A stretch of DNA of 64,000 nt from Actinomycetospora endophytica (GCF_021026375.1 NZ_JAJNDB010000006.1:372001-436000), one strand, 5' to 3'; numbered from the stretch's first letter, positions 30,948 through 39,573 are shown. The notes: generated from the letters alone by a model not told the origin. A program made the numbers and translations.

Positions 30948-31409
30948 ATGACCCAGCCGAGGGCACGGACCCTGCCGGTGCAGAGCGCGGTCAACCGCCT
31001 CGTCCGCTTCCTGCTCCACGTCCCGCTGCTGAACCGGCTGGTCGGGGCGCGGCTGGTGGTGATCGAGGTCGTCGGGCGCCGCAGCGGCACGCGCTACGAG
31101 GTCCCGGTCGCCTACACCCGCGAGGGCGACGCCCTGCTCGTCGGCACCCCGTTCGCCTGGGGCCGCAACCTGCGCACGGGTGATCCGGTGACGATCCTGC
31201 TGCAGGGACGGCGCCGGACGGCCGACGTCACGGCGATCACCGACGAGCCGGGGGTCGTCGAGGCCTACGGGATCATGGCGCGCGACAACCGCCGGTTCGC
31301 CGACTTCAACCAGATCACGGTCGACGACGACGGCGAGCCGAGCGAGCAGGACCTCCACCTCGCCTGGGCCGGCGGTGCCCGGGCGTTCCGGCTCCGACCG
31401 AGAACGTGA
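30948..31409 (+). CDS. Deazaflavin (F420)-dependent nitroreductase-family protein
   Basis: 153 residues. Split beta-barrel protein of the Ddn family: VNRLVRFLLHVPLLNRLVGARLVVIEVVGRRSGTRYEVPVAY with the G-R-x-S-G-x-x-x-x-x-P-V signature, and PFAWGRNLRTGDPVTILLQGRRRTADVTAI. These proteins use F420H2 to reduce quinones or nitro compounds. It is in a divergon with TetR and is followed 22 nt later by an LLM-class F420 enzyme, giving an F420-centred pair likely induced by a hydrophobic ligand. Confidence 0.88.
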   Translation: MTQPRARTLPVQSAVNRLVRFLLHVPLLNRLVGARLVVIEVVGRRSGTRYEVPVAYTREGDALLVGTPFAWGRNLRTGDPVTILLQGRRRTADVTAITDEPGVVEAYGIMARDNRRFADFNQITVDDDGEPSEQDLHLAWAGGARAFRLRPRT

Positions 31410-31418
31410 CCACACCGG

Positions 31419-31424
31419 TAGCGT
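31419..31424 (+). promoter_or_regulatory. Putative -10 box before LLM gene
   Basis: TAGCGT, 7 nt before GTG 31432 with no Shine-Dalgarno sequence; suggests an internal leaderless promoter. Confidence 0.35.
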
Positions 31425-31431
31425 CCGCGAC

Positions 31432-32358
31432 GTGCGATGGTCGATCTCGATCCCCCAGCGCGACACCGACGGCTTCGACGCGCCCGGGCTGAAGGCCTAC
31501 CTCACCCGGGCCGAGGAGCTCGGGTTCGAGGCCGGCTGGACCCTGGAACAGGCGATCGGACCGACACCCCTGATCGCGCCGCTGGAGATGCTCGCCTACG
31601 CCGCGGCCTGCACCGAGCGGCTGCGTCTCGGGGTCGGGGTGCTGGTCAGCTCGCTGCACGACCCGCTGCAGCTCGCGGCGTCGATCACCGCGGTCGACCG
31701 GCTCAGTCACGGCAGGCTCGACGTCGGGGTCGCGCCCGGGGGCGGGTTCCGCCAGTTCGCGGCGTTCGGGGTCGAGCGCGAGACCTTCATCTCGCGGTTC
31801 ACCGAGGGCCTGGAGCTGATGAAGGCCGCCTGGTCCGACGCACCGCGCGTGCAGTTCGACGGACGGTTCCGGCAGGTCGACGACCTCCCCGTCGCGCCGA
31901 AGCCCGTGCAGCGCCCGCACCCGCCGATCTGGTTCGGCGCCAACGCCCCGAAGGCGCTGGCCCGCGCGGTCCGGCACGGCGACGCCTTCCTCGGCGCCGG
32001 CTCGTCGTCGACCGCGGCCTTCGCCGGGCAGGTGACCACGATCCGGCAGGAGCTCGAGCGCCAGGGCCGCGACCCGGCCGCCTACCCGATCGGCAAGCGG
32101 GTCTACCTCGCCGTCGACGACGACCCGGCGCGGGCGCGCGAGCGGGCGGTCGCCGGTCTGCGGCGGATCTACGGCGGGATGCCGGGCATCGAGGACGTCC
32201 CGGTCACCGGCACCCCCGACGACGTCGCCCGCGGCCTGGCCGAGGTCCGCGACGCGGGCGCCGAGACCATCCTGCTCAACCCGCTCGGCGCGGACGTCGC
32301 CGAGGACCGCGAGCAGATGGAGCGCCTCGTCGCCGACGTCCTGCCTCACGTCCGCTAA
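31432..32358 (+). CDS. LLM-class (luciferase-like) F420-dependent oxidoreductase
   Basis: 308 residues from GTG 31432 (MRWSISIPQRDTDGF). TIM-barrel of the luciferase-like family: RLRLGVGVLVSSLHDPLQLAASITAVDRLSHGRLDVGVAPGGG, with the conserved D-x-L-S-x-G-R segment, and PPIWFGANAPKALARAVRHGDAFLGAGSS. Substrate unknown; F420H2 is the likely hydride donor given the neighbouring Ddn-like gene. The stop is shared in a CTAA with the convergent ABC transporter stop. Confidence 0.88.
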   Translation: MRWSISIPQRDTDGFDAPGLKAYLTRAEELGFEAGWTLEQAIGPTPLIAPLEMLAYAAACTERLRLGVGVLVSSLHDPLQLAASITAVDRLSHGRLDVGVAPGGGFRQFAAFGVERETFISRFTEGLELMKAAWSDAPRVQFDGRFRQVDDLPVAPKPVQRPHPPIWFGANAPKALARAVRHGDAFLGAGSSSTAAFAGQVTTIRQELERQGRDPAAYPIGKRVYLAVDDDPARARERAVAGLRRIYGGMPGIEDVPVTGTPDDVARGLAEVRDAGAETILLNPLGADVAEDREQMERLVADVLPHVR

Positions 32359-34274
32359 GCCACCTCGGGCTGCGGCTCCTGGTGGATCACCTCGCCGTCG
32401 CGGAAGCGCACCCCGTCGGCGCAGCGGGCCTCGATCGCTCCGGCCCCGAACTGTTCGGCGTAGAGCTTCGCGTAGAGCCCGCCGCGAGCGAGCAGCTCGG
32501 CGTGCGTGCCGGACTCGACCAGCCGGCCGCCGTCGAGGGCGAAGATGACGTCCGCGGCGAGCACGGTGGACAGCCGGTGGGCGATCGCGATCGTGGTCCG
32601 CCCGTCCATCACGCTCTCCAGCGCGTGCTGGACCAGGCGCTCGCTGACGGTGTCCAGGGCCGAGGTCGCCTCGTCGAGGATGAGGACCTTGGGGTCGGCG
32701 AGGATCACCCGGGCGATGGCCAGCCGCTGCTTCTCGCCGCCGGAGAGCCGGTAGCCGCGCTCCCCGACGACCGTGTCGTAGCCCTGCTCGAAGCCCACGA
32801 TGCGGTCGTGGATGTTCGCCGCCCGCGCGGCCGCCACCAGCTCGTCGTCGGTCGCGTCGGGCGCGGCGTAGCGCAGGTTCTCGGCGATGGTGGCGTGGAA
32901 GAGGTAGGTGTCCTGGGTGACCATGCCGAGGACCTGCGCGATCGAGGTGAGGGCGAGGTCGCGGACGTCGTACCCGTCGAGACGGACTGCTCCGCGGTCG
33001 ACGTCGTAGAGGCGGGGCACCAGGTAGGAGAGGCTGGTCTTGCCGGCCCCGCTGGGCCCGACGACGGCGGCCAGCTGGCCGGGCTCGATCCGCAGCGACA
33101 GCTCGCGCAGCGCCCAGGTCGGCTCCCGGTCGTCCTCGGGACCCGGGGTGACGGACTCGTCCTCCTCGGCCGGCGGGTAGTGGAACCACACGTCGTCGAA
33201 CTCCACGGAGCCCCGGGCGTGCGCCGTGTCGAGGACCCGCGCGCCGGGCGGGTCGGTGATCGCCGGGACCAGGTCCAGGTAGGCGAAGATCCGGCCGAAC
33301 AGCGCGAGCGAGGTCTGCACGTCGAGCGAGACCCGCAGCAGGTTCACCGCGGGGAAGAGCAGCCGGCTCTGCAGCGTCGTGAACGCGACCAGGGTGCCCG
33401 CCGAGAGCACCGCGCCGCCGGTGCCGGTGCCCACGTACCCGGCGACCAGGTACACCGCGGCGGGCGTGATCGCGAAGAAGGCCTGCACCACGGCGAAGAA
33501 CGACTGCCCGGTCATGGTCTGCCGGACCTGCAGGTCGGTCTGGCGGGCGTTCTCGGTGCGGTAGCGGTCGATCTCGTGCTCCTGGCGTCCGAACACCTTC
33601 GCCAGCAGCACGCCCGACACCGACAGCGACTCCTGGGTGATCGCCGACATGTCCGAGAGCGACACCTGGGTGCTCGCCGCCACCCGTCGTCGCACCCGCC
33701 CGACGCGGATCTGCAGCAGCACGAACACCGGCATCAGCACGAACGCCACGAGCGAGAGCTGCCAGGACAGCACCAGCATCGCGATGACCGATGCCACCAC
33801 GGTGACGACGTTGGACAGGATCGACGACGCCGTCTCGGTCACCACCGACTGGACCCCGGCGACGTCGTTGTCCAGCCGCGACTGGATCACCCCGGTCTTC
33901 GTCGAGGTGAAGAACCCGAGGTGCATGCGCTGGAGGTGCGCGAAGAGCCGGTCCCGCAGCTCCTGCATGACGCGGTTGCCGAGCAGTGTCGTCAGGTAGG
34001 TCTGCCCGACCCCGATCAGCCCGGACACCAGGGCGATGACGACCATCCCCGCGACCAGGAGGCCGAGCAGGCCCAGGTTCGCCCCGCCGGGCGCGAACAG
34101 GGCGTCGTCGAACACCGCCTGGGTGAGGAACGGGTTGACGATGCCGAGCCCGGCGGTGACCAGGATGGCCAGGGCGATCAGCAGCAGCCGGGCGCGGTAG
34201 GGCGCGAAGAGCGCGACCACGCGGCGGACCAGCCCCTGCTCCCCGGCCGACTCCCGAGGTGCGGTGGTCACCAT
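32355..34274 (-). CDS. ABC exporter, fused permease and ATPase
   Basis: 639 residues. Type IV exporter half-transporter: six transmembrane helices (about 25-325) with the coupling regions typical of MsbA-like proteins, then an ATPase (about 380-600) with Walker A GPSGAGKTS, Q-loop VTQDTYLF, signature LSGGEKQR, Walker B KVLILDEATS and H-loop IAHRLST. It functions as a dimer exporting drugs or lipids. A divergent MarR gene 144 bp away is the obvious regulator, as in many multidrug exporters. Confidence 0.93.
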   Translation of the reverse strand: MVTTAPRESAGEQGLVRRVVALFAPYRARLLLIALAILVTAGLGIVNPFLTQAVFDDALFAPGGANLGLLGLLVAGMVVIALVSGLIGVGQTYLTTLLGNRVMQELRDRLFAHLQRMHLGFFTSTKTGVIQSRLDNDVAGVQSVVTETASSILSNVVTVVASVIAMLVLSWQLSLVAFVLMPVFVLLQIRVGRVRRRVAASTQVSLSDMSAITQESLSVSGVLLAKVFGRQEHEIDRYRTENARQTDLQVRQTMTGQSFFAVVQAFFAITPAAVYLVAGYVGTGTGGAVLSAGTLVAFTTLQSRLLFPAVNLLRVSLDVQTSLALFGRIFAYLDLVPAITDPPGARVLDTAHARGSVEFDDVWFHYPPAEEDESVTPGPEDDREPTWALRELSLRIEPGQLAAVVGPSGAGKTSLSYLVPRLYDVDRGAVRLDGYDVRDLALTSIAQVLGMVTQDTYLFHATIAENLRYAAPDATDDELVAAARAANIHDRIVGFEQGYDTVVGERGYRLSGGEKQRLAIARVILADPKVLILDEATSALDTVSERLVQHALESVMDGRTTIAIAHRLSTVLAADVIFALDGGRLVESGTHAELLARGGLYAKLYAEQFGAGAIEARCADGVRFRDGEVIHQEPQPEVA

Positions 34275-34370
34275 GGATCGCTCTCCCTCCGAGGCCCCGG
34301 CCGGACCGTGATCCAGCGTCCTCCCCCGGACCCACCCCTGCCAGCGCGCGCCACGACCCGGGGACGAGGG

Positions 34371-34403
34371 GGATAATCTGAGTCATCCGAGACGGTCTAC
34401 GCT
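34371..34403 (+). promoter_or_regulatory. marR/ABC divergent promoter region
   Basis: Contains GGATAATC (34371-34378), unusually AT-rich for this sequence and -10-like, and TACGCT (34398-34403) just before the MarR start. No clear inverted repeat is present. Confidence 0.35.
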
Positions 34404-34418
34404 GATATGGAGTCAGGC

Positions 34419-34892
34419 ATGACGATGTCGTCGTCGTCGCCGCGAGCGACCGACCGCCCCGGTGACGCGTCGCCGTTCGCCCTCGGCCTGCTGCTGCGGC
34501 GGGCTCACGACCACGCTGCGGGGGCGCTCGTCGAGGCGCTGCGGCCCCTCGGCCTGGAGCTGCGCCACTTCGCGGTGCTGATCGAGCTGCACCGGGCCGG
34601 CGCCACCAGCCAGCGTGACCTCGGCGCCGCGATCGGCATGGACAAGGCGATGATCGTGCGCGTCGTCGACGATCTGGAGAAGGCCGGCCTCGCCGTGCGC
34701 AAACCCGTGCCGGGCGACCGCCGGGTCCGTGAGGTCGAGATCACCGACCGTGGCGTGGAGGTCTTCGACGCCGCTCACGACAACGGCGCCCCGCTGTTCG
34801 ACCGGCTCGTCGCTCCCCTGGAGCCGGGCGAGTACGACCAGCTCATGGACCTCCTCACCCGGTTCACCTACCCGTCGGCCGGGACCGCCTGA
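34419..34892 (+). CDS. MarR-family regulator
   Basis: 157 residues from ATG 34419, placed 5 nt after GGAG; ATG 34407 is an alternative. Winged helix: FAVLIELHRAGATSQRDLGAAIGMDKAMIVRVVDDLEKAGLAVRKPVPGDRRVREVEITDRG, with the D-x-R wing (GDRRVREV). MarR proteins repress exporter genes until a ligand binds. It is divergent from the ABC exporter and overlaps the 3' end of the convergent FAD monooxygenase by 25 bp. Confidence 0.9.
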   Translation: MTMSSSSPRATDRPGDASPFALGLLLRRAHDHAAGALVEALRPLGLELRHFAVLIELHRAGATSQRDLGAAIGMDKAMIVRVVDDLEKAGLAVRKPVPGDRRVREVEITDRGVEVFDAAHDNGAPLFDRLVAPLEPGEYDQLMDLLTRFTYPSAGTA

Positions 34893-36130
34893 CGCGTCGC
34901 GGGGAACACCCTGCGCTTGATCGGGGGCACCGCCTCGCCGGCCGAGAGCAGGGCGCGGAACGCGAGGCGGGGCAACCGCCGGGTGGAGGCGGCGTTGCGG
35001 GCGTTGCGGGTCGAGACGGCGAGCGCCTCGTTCGCGTAGCCGCGCATCTGCTCCTCGTAGGTCCCGACCCGGGCGACGAGATCGTCGGGTCCGGGATCGG
35101 TGAGCGCCCGCCGGAGCGCGTCGGCGTCGCGCAGCGCGGTGTTGGCGCCGACGCCCGCCATCGGTGTCATGGAGTGGACGGCGTCCCCGAGCAGCGTGAC
35201 GGTCGATGCCGGCCAGACGCGCAACCGGCCCATGGTGCGCAGCGACACCGGGGCCACCGTGTCGGGCGCGCTGCCCGCCACCATCGCCGCCACGCGGGGA
35301 TCCCACCGGGCGACCCGGCGGCCGACCCAGTGCCGCAGCGCCTCGCCGTCGAGGGATTCGACGCCGTCCGGGTAGGCCGTGCGGGCAGCGGCATAGGCCC
35401 AGACCAGGACGTCGTCGCCCGCGACGGGCCGGCCGGCCCCGTTGCGGTCGGCCGCCGGCCACGCCGAGGCGAAGAGCCACCCGGGTGTCCCGGGCACCAC
35501 GTTGTTGACCGACCCGTCGGTCATGCCTGCCGGGAGCGCACGAGCCGCGGGGTGGTCCAGCGGGAGGCGGCCCGCGACGTTGAGGATGCCCAGCTCGTGA
35601 CGGACCAGATCGGGCAGGTACTGATGGCGCACCCGGGAATTGCTGCCGTCGGCGCCCACGAGCAGGTCGCCGTCGGTCCACGTGCCGTCGGCGAACCGGA
35701 CCCGCACCGTCCCGTCGGACCGACGCGCGAAGGACTCGAAGGTCTTCTCCCAGTGCAGGACCGCGTCGAGCCCGAGCCGCAGCGCGCTGTGGAGGACGTC
35801 CCGCCGGACGGCCCGGCGGTGGGCGACGGGGTCGACGTCCTCGGTCGGGGCGCTCTGCTCGAGGTCGGTGAGGACGGTCAGGCGGGCGTCGCGAAACCGG
35901 ACGACGTCCGGTGCGGGAACGGCCCCCTGGTCGAACAGCGCCCAGTTCCCGGCCGGGAGGCAGGCGTGCAGCGCTCGGTTGCCGTGGCGGTTGACGTGGA
36001 TGCCGTAGCTGGCCGGCTGGGGGCCGGAGCGAGAGCCGCGCTCGTACACCGCGACCTCGATGCCCGCCGACCGCAGACCGTGGGCCAGGGTCAGTCCGCC
36101 GAGGCCGGCGCCGATGACGACCACACGCAT
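34868..36130 (-). CDS. FAD-dependent monooxygenase (PHBH fold)
   Basis: 420 residues. N-terminal MRVVVIGAGLGGLTLAHGLRSAG with GxGxxG for FAD, DG motif GADGSNSRVRHQ near 163-173 and GD motif VTLLGDAVHSMTPMAGVGANTAL near 310-332, all as in class A flavoprotein monooxygenases. These hydroxylate aromatic or polyketide substrates using NAD(P)H and O2. The DUF3159 gene lies 36 nt upstream on the same strand, so the two form an operon with a GAATGA/TCATTC inverted repeat before it. The substrate is not known; no polyketide genes are near. Confidence 0.9.
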   Translation of the reverse strand: MRVVVIGAGLGGLTLAHGLRSAGIEVAVYERGSRSGPQPASYGIHVNRHGNRALHACLPAGNWALFDQGAVPAPDVVRFRDARLTVLTDLEQSAPTEDVDPVAHRRAVRRDVLHSALRLGLDAVLHWEKTFESFARRSDGTVRVRFADGTWTDGDLLVGADGSNSRVRHQYLPDLVRHELGILNVAGRLPLDHPAARALPAGMTDGSVNNVVPGTPGWLFASAWPAADRNGAGRPVAGDDVLVWAYAAARTAYPDGVESLDGEALRHWVGRRVARWDPRVAAMVAGSAPDTVAPVSLRTMGRLRVWPASTVTLLGDAVHSMTPMAGVGANTALRDADALRRALTDPGPDDLVARVGTYEEQMRGYANEALAVSTRNARNAASTRRLPRLAFRALLSAGEAVPPIKRRVFPATRQAVPADG

Positions 36131-36166
36131 GACTCTCTCCGAACGACGAGGGGGGCGGACGCGGAC

Positions 36167-36829
36167 TCAGGCGGGCCGCGGCAGCCGGCGGCGTACCGCG
36201 ACGACCGTTCCGGCGACCAGCGCGGCGAACACCGGGCCGGTCGCGACGTGGGCCACCGCCAGGACGGCGGTCTGGTCGGCCGCGTAGAAGACGGCCTGCA
36301 GAGCGAAGTTGACCAGGTTCACGGCGACGGCGATCACCGTCGTGACGTCGTAGACCCGGAGGAGGTCGCGACGCCGGGGCCAGTGCACCGGCCCGCCCGC
36401 GAGCCGGTTGAGCAGCAGACCGGTCACGGGCCGGCGGGCGACCAGGCTGCCGAGGCAGATCACCACGACCACCCCGGGCAGGGCGGCGGGCAGGAGGAAG
36501 AAGCCGCGCGCCTCGCCGGTGACCGCCGCGGCGACGGCGCAGACGACGACCACGCCCAGCCCGGCGAGGGCACCACCGAGGGGTTCGTGCCGCGCGAGCC
36601 GGTAGGCGAAGGCGCCGACGGCCGTCACGCCGGCTGCGATGACGGCGGCGGGGAGCTCCGTGAGCGCGCTCGTCACGACGAAGACGGCGGTCGGCGCGGC
36701 GGCGACCGCGATCCCCGACCACCCGCCGGACCGGGCCCACGCCGCCCGGAAGGTCTCGGAGAAGCCGCCGGGGACGACGGCCGTCGTCGCCGGGGTGTCG
36801 CTCTCGGACACGTCCGCCATATCGTTCAC
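36167..36829 (-). CDS. DUF3159-family membrane protein
   Basis: 220 residues from GTG 36829 (ATG 36820, MADVSESDTP, possible). Six transmembrane helices, with FSETFRAAWARSGGWSGIAVAAAPTAVFVV, LVARRPVTGLLLNRLAGGPVHW and VNFALQAVFYAADQTAVLAVAHVA typical of the DUF3159 family. Function unknown. First gene of a two-gene operon with the FAD monooxygenase; an inverted repeat lies 15 bp before the start. Confidence 0.82.
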   Translation of the reverse strand: MNDMADVSESDTPATTAVVPGGFSETFRAAWARSGGWSGIAVAAAPTAVFVVTSALTELPAAVIAAGVTAVGAFAYRLARHEPLGGALAGLGVVVVCAVAAAVTGEARGFFLLPAALPGVVVVICLGSLVARRPVTGLLLNRLAGGPVHWPRRRDLLRVYDVTTVIAVAVNLVNFALQAVFYAADQTAVLAVAHVATGPVFAALVAGTVVAVRRRLPRPA

Positions 36830-36843
36830 AGTAAGAGAGTATC

Positions 36844-36862
36844 GAATGAAACTATCTCATTC
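36844..36862. promoter_or_regulatory. GAATGA-N7-TCATTC operator-like repeat
   Basis: Inverted 6-bp arms in an AT-rich patch (36829-36867) immediately upstream of the DUF3159/monooxygenase operon; probable regulator site, regulator unknown. Confidence 0.45.
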
Positions 36863-36919
36863 AACTCCGTATGCGCGGTGCGCTCGACCTCGGCCCGATC
36901 ACGGGGAAGGGTGGGCCCG

Positions 36920-37717
36920 GTGCCCGAGCTGCCGGAGGCCGAGTCGGCCCGTGCGGTGATCGAGCGCTCCGCGCTGGGACGGCGGATCGTCGCGGTCGAC
37001 GACGGCGACGGCTACGTCTGCCGTCCGCACGCCCCGGGCGAGATCGCGGCCGCGCTGGTCGGTGAGGACCTGGCCGCGGCCCACCGCCGGGGCAAGACGC
37101 TGTGGTGCGACACCGCGACCGGCCCGGTGCTCGGGATCCATCTCGGCATGTCCGGCAAGATCGTGATCTCCGACGTGGACGGCACCGAGGTCGACGGCGG
37201 CGATTACTGGGAGTTCGGGCGCGCCCCTGGCGACTACCGCTGGTCGCGCTTCTCACTGACGTTCGACGACGGCGGGATGCTCCGGCTCGTCGACCCCCGC
37301 CGGCTCGGGCGCATCCGGCTCGACCCACCGCTCGACGGGCTCGGCCCCGACGCCGCCACGATCACCCCGAAGCAGTTCGCCACGGCGCTGGGGAGCGGCC
37401 GCGGCCCGGTCAAGGCGCGGCTGCTCGACCAGCACGCGCTGGCCGGGGTCGGGAACCTGCTCGCCGACGACATCCTCTGGCGCGCCCGGCTCGCCCCGGA
37501 CCGTCCGGTCGACGAGCTGACCGCGCCCGAACGGACGCGGCTGCAGCGGGCGCTGCGCGCGACGATCGGCGAGGCCCTGCGCGACGGCGGGGTCCACACC
37601 CTGCCGCTGGTGGCGCACCGCCACTTCGGCGGGCACTGCCCCCGCGACGGCACCGAGCTGCGCCGGGCCACCGTAGGCGGGCGCACCTCCTACTGGTGTC
37701 CGAAACACCAGCTCTGA
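36920..37717 (+). CDS. Fpg/Nei-family DNA glycosylase with variant zinc finger
   Basis: 265 residues from GTG 36920, giving the mature N-terminus PELPEAE in which Pro2 is the catalytic amine and Glu3 assists. LGIHLGMSGKI, the RLVDPRRLGRI segment and the H2TH region LLDQHALAGVGNLLADDILWRARLAPDRPV follow. The C-terminal finger is CPRDG ... WCPKHQ: the second and fourth Cys of the usual C4 finger are Asp and His. These enzymes excise oxidised bases and nick the strand by beta/delta elimination. The C-x2-D/C-x2-H form may be a lineage variant. The stop is one base from the convergent methyltransferase stop. Confidence 0.88.
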   Translation: MPELPEAESARAVIERSALGRRIVAVDDGDGYVCRPHAPGEIAAALVGEDLAAAHRRGKTLWCDTATGPVLGIHLGMSGKIVISDVDGTEVDGGDYWEFGRAPGDYRWSRFSLTFDDGGMLRLVDPRRLGRIRLDPPLDGLGPDAATITPKQFATALGSGRGPVKARLLDQHALAGVGNLLADDILWRARLAPDRPVDELTAPERTRLQRALRATIGEALRDGGVHTLPLVAHRHFGGHCPRDGTELRRATVGGRTSYWCPKHQL

Positions 37718-37718
37718 C

Positions 37719-38447
37719 TCAGTCCCGCGGGCGCACCGCGCGCTGGATGGTCCACGCGCCGGCGTGACCGCGGCCCTCGTCGACCTGGGCGACCTCGTCG
37801 AACCCGGCGTCGGCGATGAGCTCGCGGATCACCGCGCGGTCGTTGGGGACGATCCCGAGCGGCTCGGCGTCGTGCCCGTGGCCGTGGTCGTGACCGTGGT
37901 CGTGGCCCCGACGGCGGTGCGCGAACCGCAGCAGCGGCGTCAGCGGTCCGAACGGGCGCGGCGCGCCGTCGAAGTCGAGGACGGCCAGCACCCCGCCCGG
38001 CGCGAGCACCCGCCGCACCTCGGCCAGCATCGCCCGTTTCCCGTCCGCCGGGAGGTGGTGGAACATGAACGCCGAGACGACGCGGTCGACGCTGCCGTCG
38101 GCGTGCGGCAGCTCGTCGGCGTAGCCCTGCTCGAGCCGGATCGCCGGCAGCCGCCGCGTCTTGTGCCGCGCCCGGGCGAGCGCCCCCGCGTCGGGGTCGA
38201 GCCCGACGACGGCGGCCCCGGGCTCCGCCCGCGCGGCGGCCAGCAGCAGGTTGCCCGTGCCGCAGCCGATCTCGAGCACGGTCTGCCCGGCGGCGAGGCC
38301 GGCCGCCGCGACCAGGCGCTCGTGCGCGCGGCGGGCCCCGAGCAGGAGGCTCATCGCGTCGTAGAAGGCCAGCGGGCCGCCCTGCCCCATGGCCGGCACG
38401 AACGGGCGGGCCGGCCGGGCGTCGTGCCCCGCGTGCGGATCGGGCAT
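37719..38447 (-). CDS. SAM methyltransferase with histidine-rich insert
   Basis: 242 residues from ATG 38447. SAM motif TVLEIGCGTGNLLLAAA near 57-73, acidic VGLDPDAGALARAR, and VVSAFMFHHLPADGKRAMLAEVRRVLAPGGVLAVLDF as in UbiE/COQ5-like class I methyltransferases. A loop at about 177-192 reads HRRRGHDHGHDHGHGHD, a likely metal-binding insert; the N-terminus also has several His. It could be metal-regulated or a metal-related methyltransferase. Divergent from an AraC regulator, which may control it. Confidence 0.85.
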   Translation of the reverse strand: MPDPHAGHDARPARPFVPAMGQGGPLAFYDAMSLLLGARRAHERLVAAAGLAAGQTVLEIGCGTGNLLLAAARAEPGAAVVGLDPDAGALARARHKTRRLPAIRLEQGYADELPHADGSVDRVVSAFMFHHLPADGKRAMLAEVRRVLAPGGVLAVLDFDGAPRPFGPLTPLLRFAHRRRGHDHGHDHGHGHDAEPLGIVPNDRAVIRELIADAGFDEVAQVDEGRGHAGAWTIQRAVRPRD

Positions 38448-38540
38448 CGTCGTCGCTCCTCGGGTCGCGGTATCGGACGGTTCTCCGGTGCGGGGACTAC
38501 TCTCGATGGTGCCTGAGCTGGGAACAAGGGACAGAACGTC

Positions 38541-39467
38541 GTGACGACAGGACATTTCTCCGCCGCGGGACCGATCGTGCACCGGGACGTCGACGGCGTA
38601 CCGCTGGTGGGCTACACCCGCAGTCCCGGGGCGCCGGCAGTCACCGTCGCGCGCTGGACGAGCGCGTCACCGCCCGGCCTCGGCGACCGGGAGCACGCGC
38701 ACGACTTCCTCGTCCTGCTCTACGTCGAGCACCGCGCCGGGCCGATGACGGTGGACGGGCGCACCTGGCACCTCGACACCGGGGACGTGCTCGTCATCGC
38801 GCCCGGCGCCGTCGTCACCCCGAGCGAGGGGAGCCCGGCCGAGGACCGCGTCGTCTGGGCGGTGTTCTTCCCGCCCGACCTCGTCGACCCGGACGCGCCG
38901 TCCTCCCCCGCCGCGTGGCGCGCGCACCCGCTGCTCTACCCCTTCACCCGCCTCCGGCATCCCTCCGGGCGGCGCCTGCACGTGGTGCCCGAGCAGCGCG
39001 CGGCGTGGCTCGCCGACCTGACCGCGCTGGCCGACGAGCTCGGCACCCGCCGCGACGGCTACGCCGAGGCGGCCCGGGCCCACGTGACGCTGCTCCTCGT
39101 GCGGCTCGCGCGGCTGGACACCGACGTGCCCGACGACCTGCGCCGTCACGACGAGCCGCTGCTCGCGGCGACGTTCGACGAGATCGAGGCCCGGTTCCGC
39201 GTCCCGGTCTCGACGCGTGACGTCGCGGCCGTCGTCGGGGTGTCACCCGGGCACCTGACCACCGTCCTGCGGCGCGGGACCGGGCGCACCGTCGGGCAGT
39301 GGCTGACCGAGCGGCGCCTGCAGGAGGCCCGGCGGCTGCTCGCGACGAGCGACCTCACCGTCGCCGCGGTCGCCGGCCGCGTCGGCTATCCCGATCCCGG
39401 CTACTTCGTGCGCCGGTTCCGCGCCGCGCACGGGCTCACCCCGCAGGAGTGGCGGCGGGCCGGCTGA
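38541..39467 (+). CDS. AraC-family regulator with cupin-type sensor domain
   Basis: 308 residues. N-terminal AraC ligand domain with a cupin-like EHAHDFLVLLYVEHRAGPMTVDGRTWHLDTGDVLVIAPGAV (two His near 52-54). C-terminal double HTH at about 205-305: VSTRDVAAVVGVSPGHLTTVLRRGTGRTVGQWLTERRLQEARRLLATSDLTVAAVAGRVGYPDPGYFVRRFRAAHGLTPQEWRR. The ligand is unknown. It lies divergent from the methyltransferase gene (93 bp), and a TACTCT at 38498-38503 could be a -10 box. Confidence 0.92.
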   Translation: MTTGHFSAAGPIVHRDVDGVPLVGYTRSPGAPAVTVARWTSASPPGLGDREHAHDFLVLLYVEHRAGPMTVDGRTWHLDTGDVLVIAPGAVVTPSEGSPAEDRVVWAVFFPPDLVDPDAPSSPAAWRAHPLLYPFTRLRHPSGRRLHVVPEQRAAWLADLTALADELGTRRDGYAEAARAHVTLLLVRLARLDTDVPDDLRRHDEPLLAATFDEIEARFRVPVSTRDVAAVVGVSPGHLTTVLRRGTGRTVGQWLTERRLQEARRLLATSDLTVAAVAGRVGYPDPGYFVRRFRAAHGLTPQEWRRAG

Positions 39468-39491
39468 GCTGTTCGGGCGGGCCGGCCCGAG

Positions 39492-39558
39492 CATGATCAC
39501 CGGGATGACGAGCTCCTGGACGCCTGGCGCCCGGAATCTCCTCATCCCGGTGATCATG
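39492..39558. repeat. 67-bp palindromic repeat, copy A
   Basis: Ends CATGATCACCGGGATGA (left) and TCATCCCGGTGATCATG (right) are perfect 17-bp inverted arms. Same 67-bp length and shared internal TGGACGCC with copy B at 57090-57156. Confidence 0.85.
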
Positions 39559-39573
39559 GACGCGGATGACGCG

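Noticed and set aside
31315-34386. Large overlapping frames on both strands across the LLM and ABC exporter genes
   Set aside because: The ABC exporter and LLM protein show all family motifs; the overlapping frames are GC artefacts.
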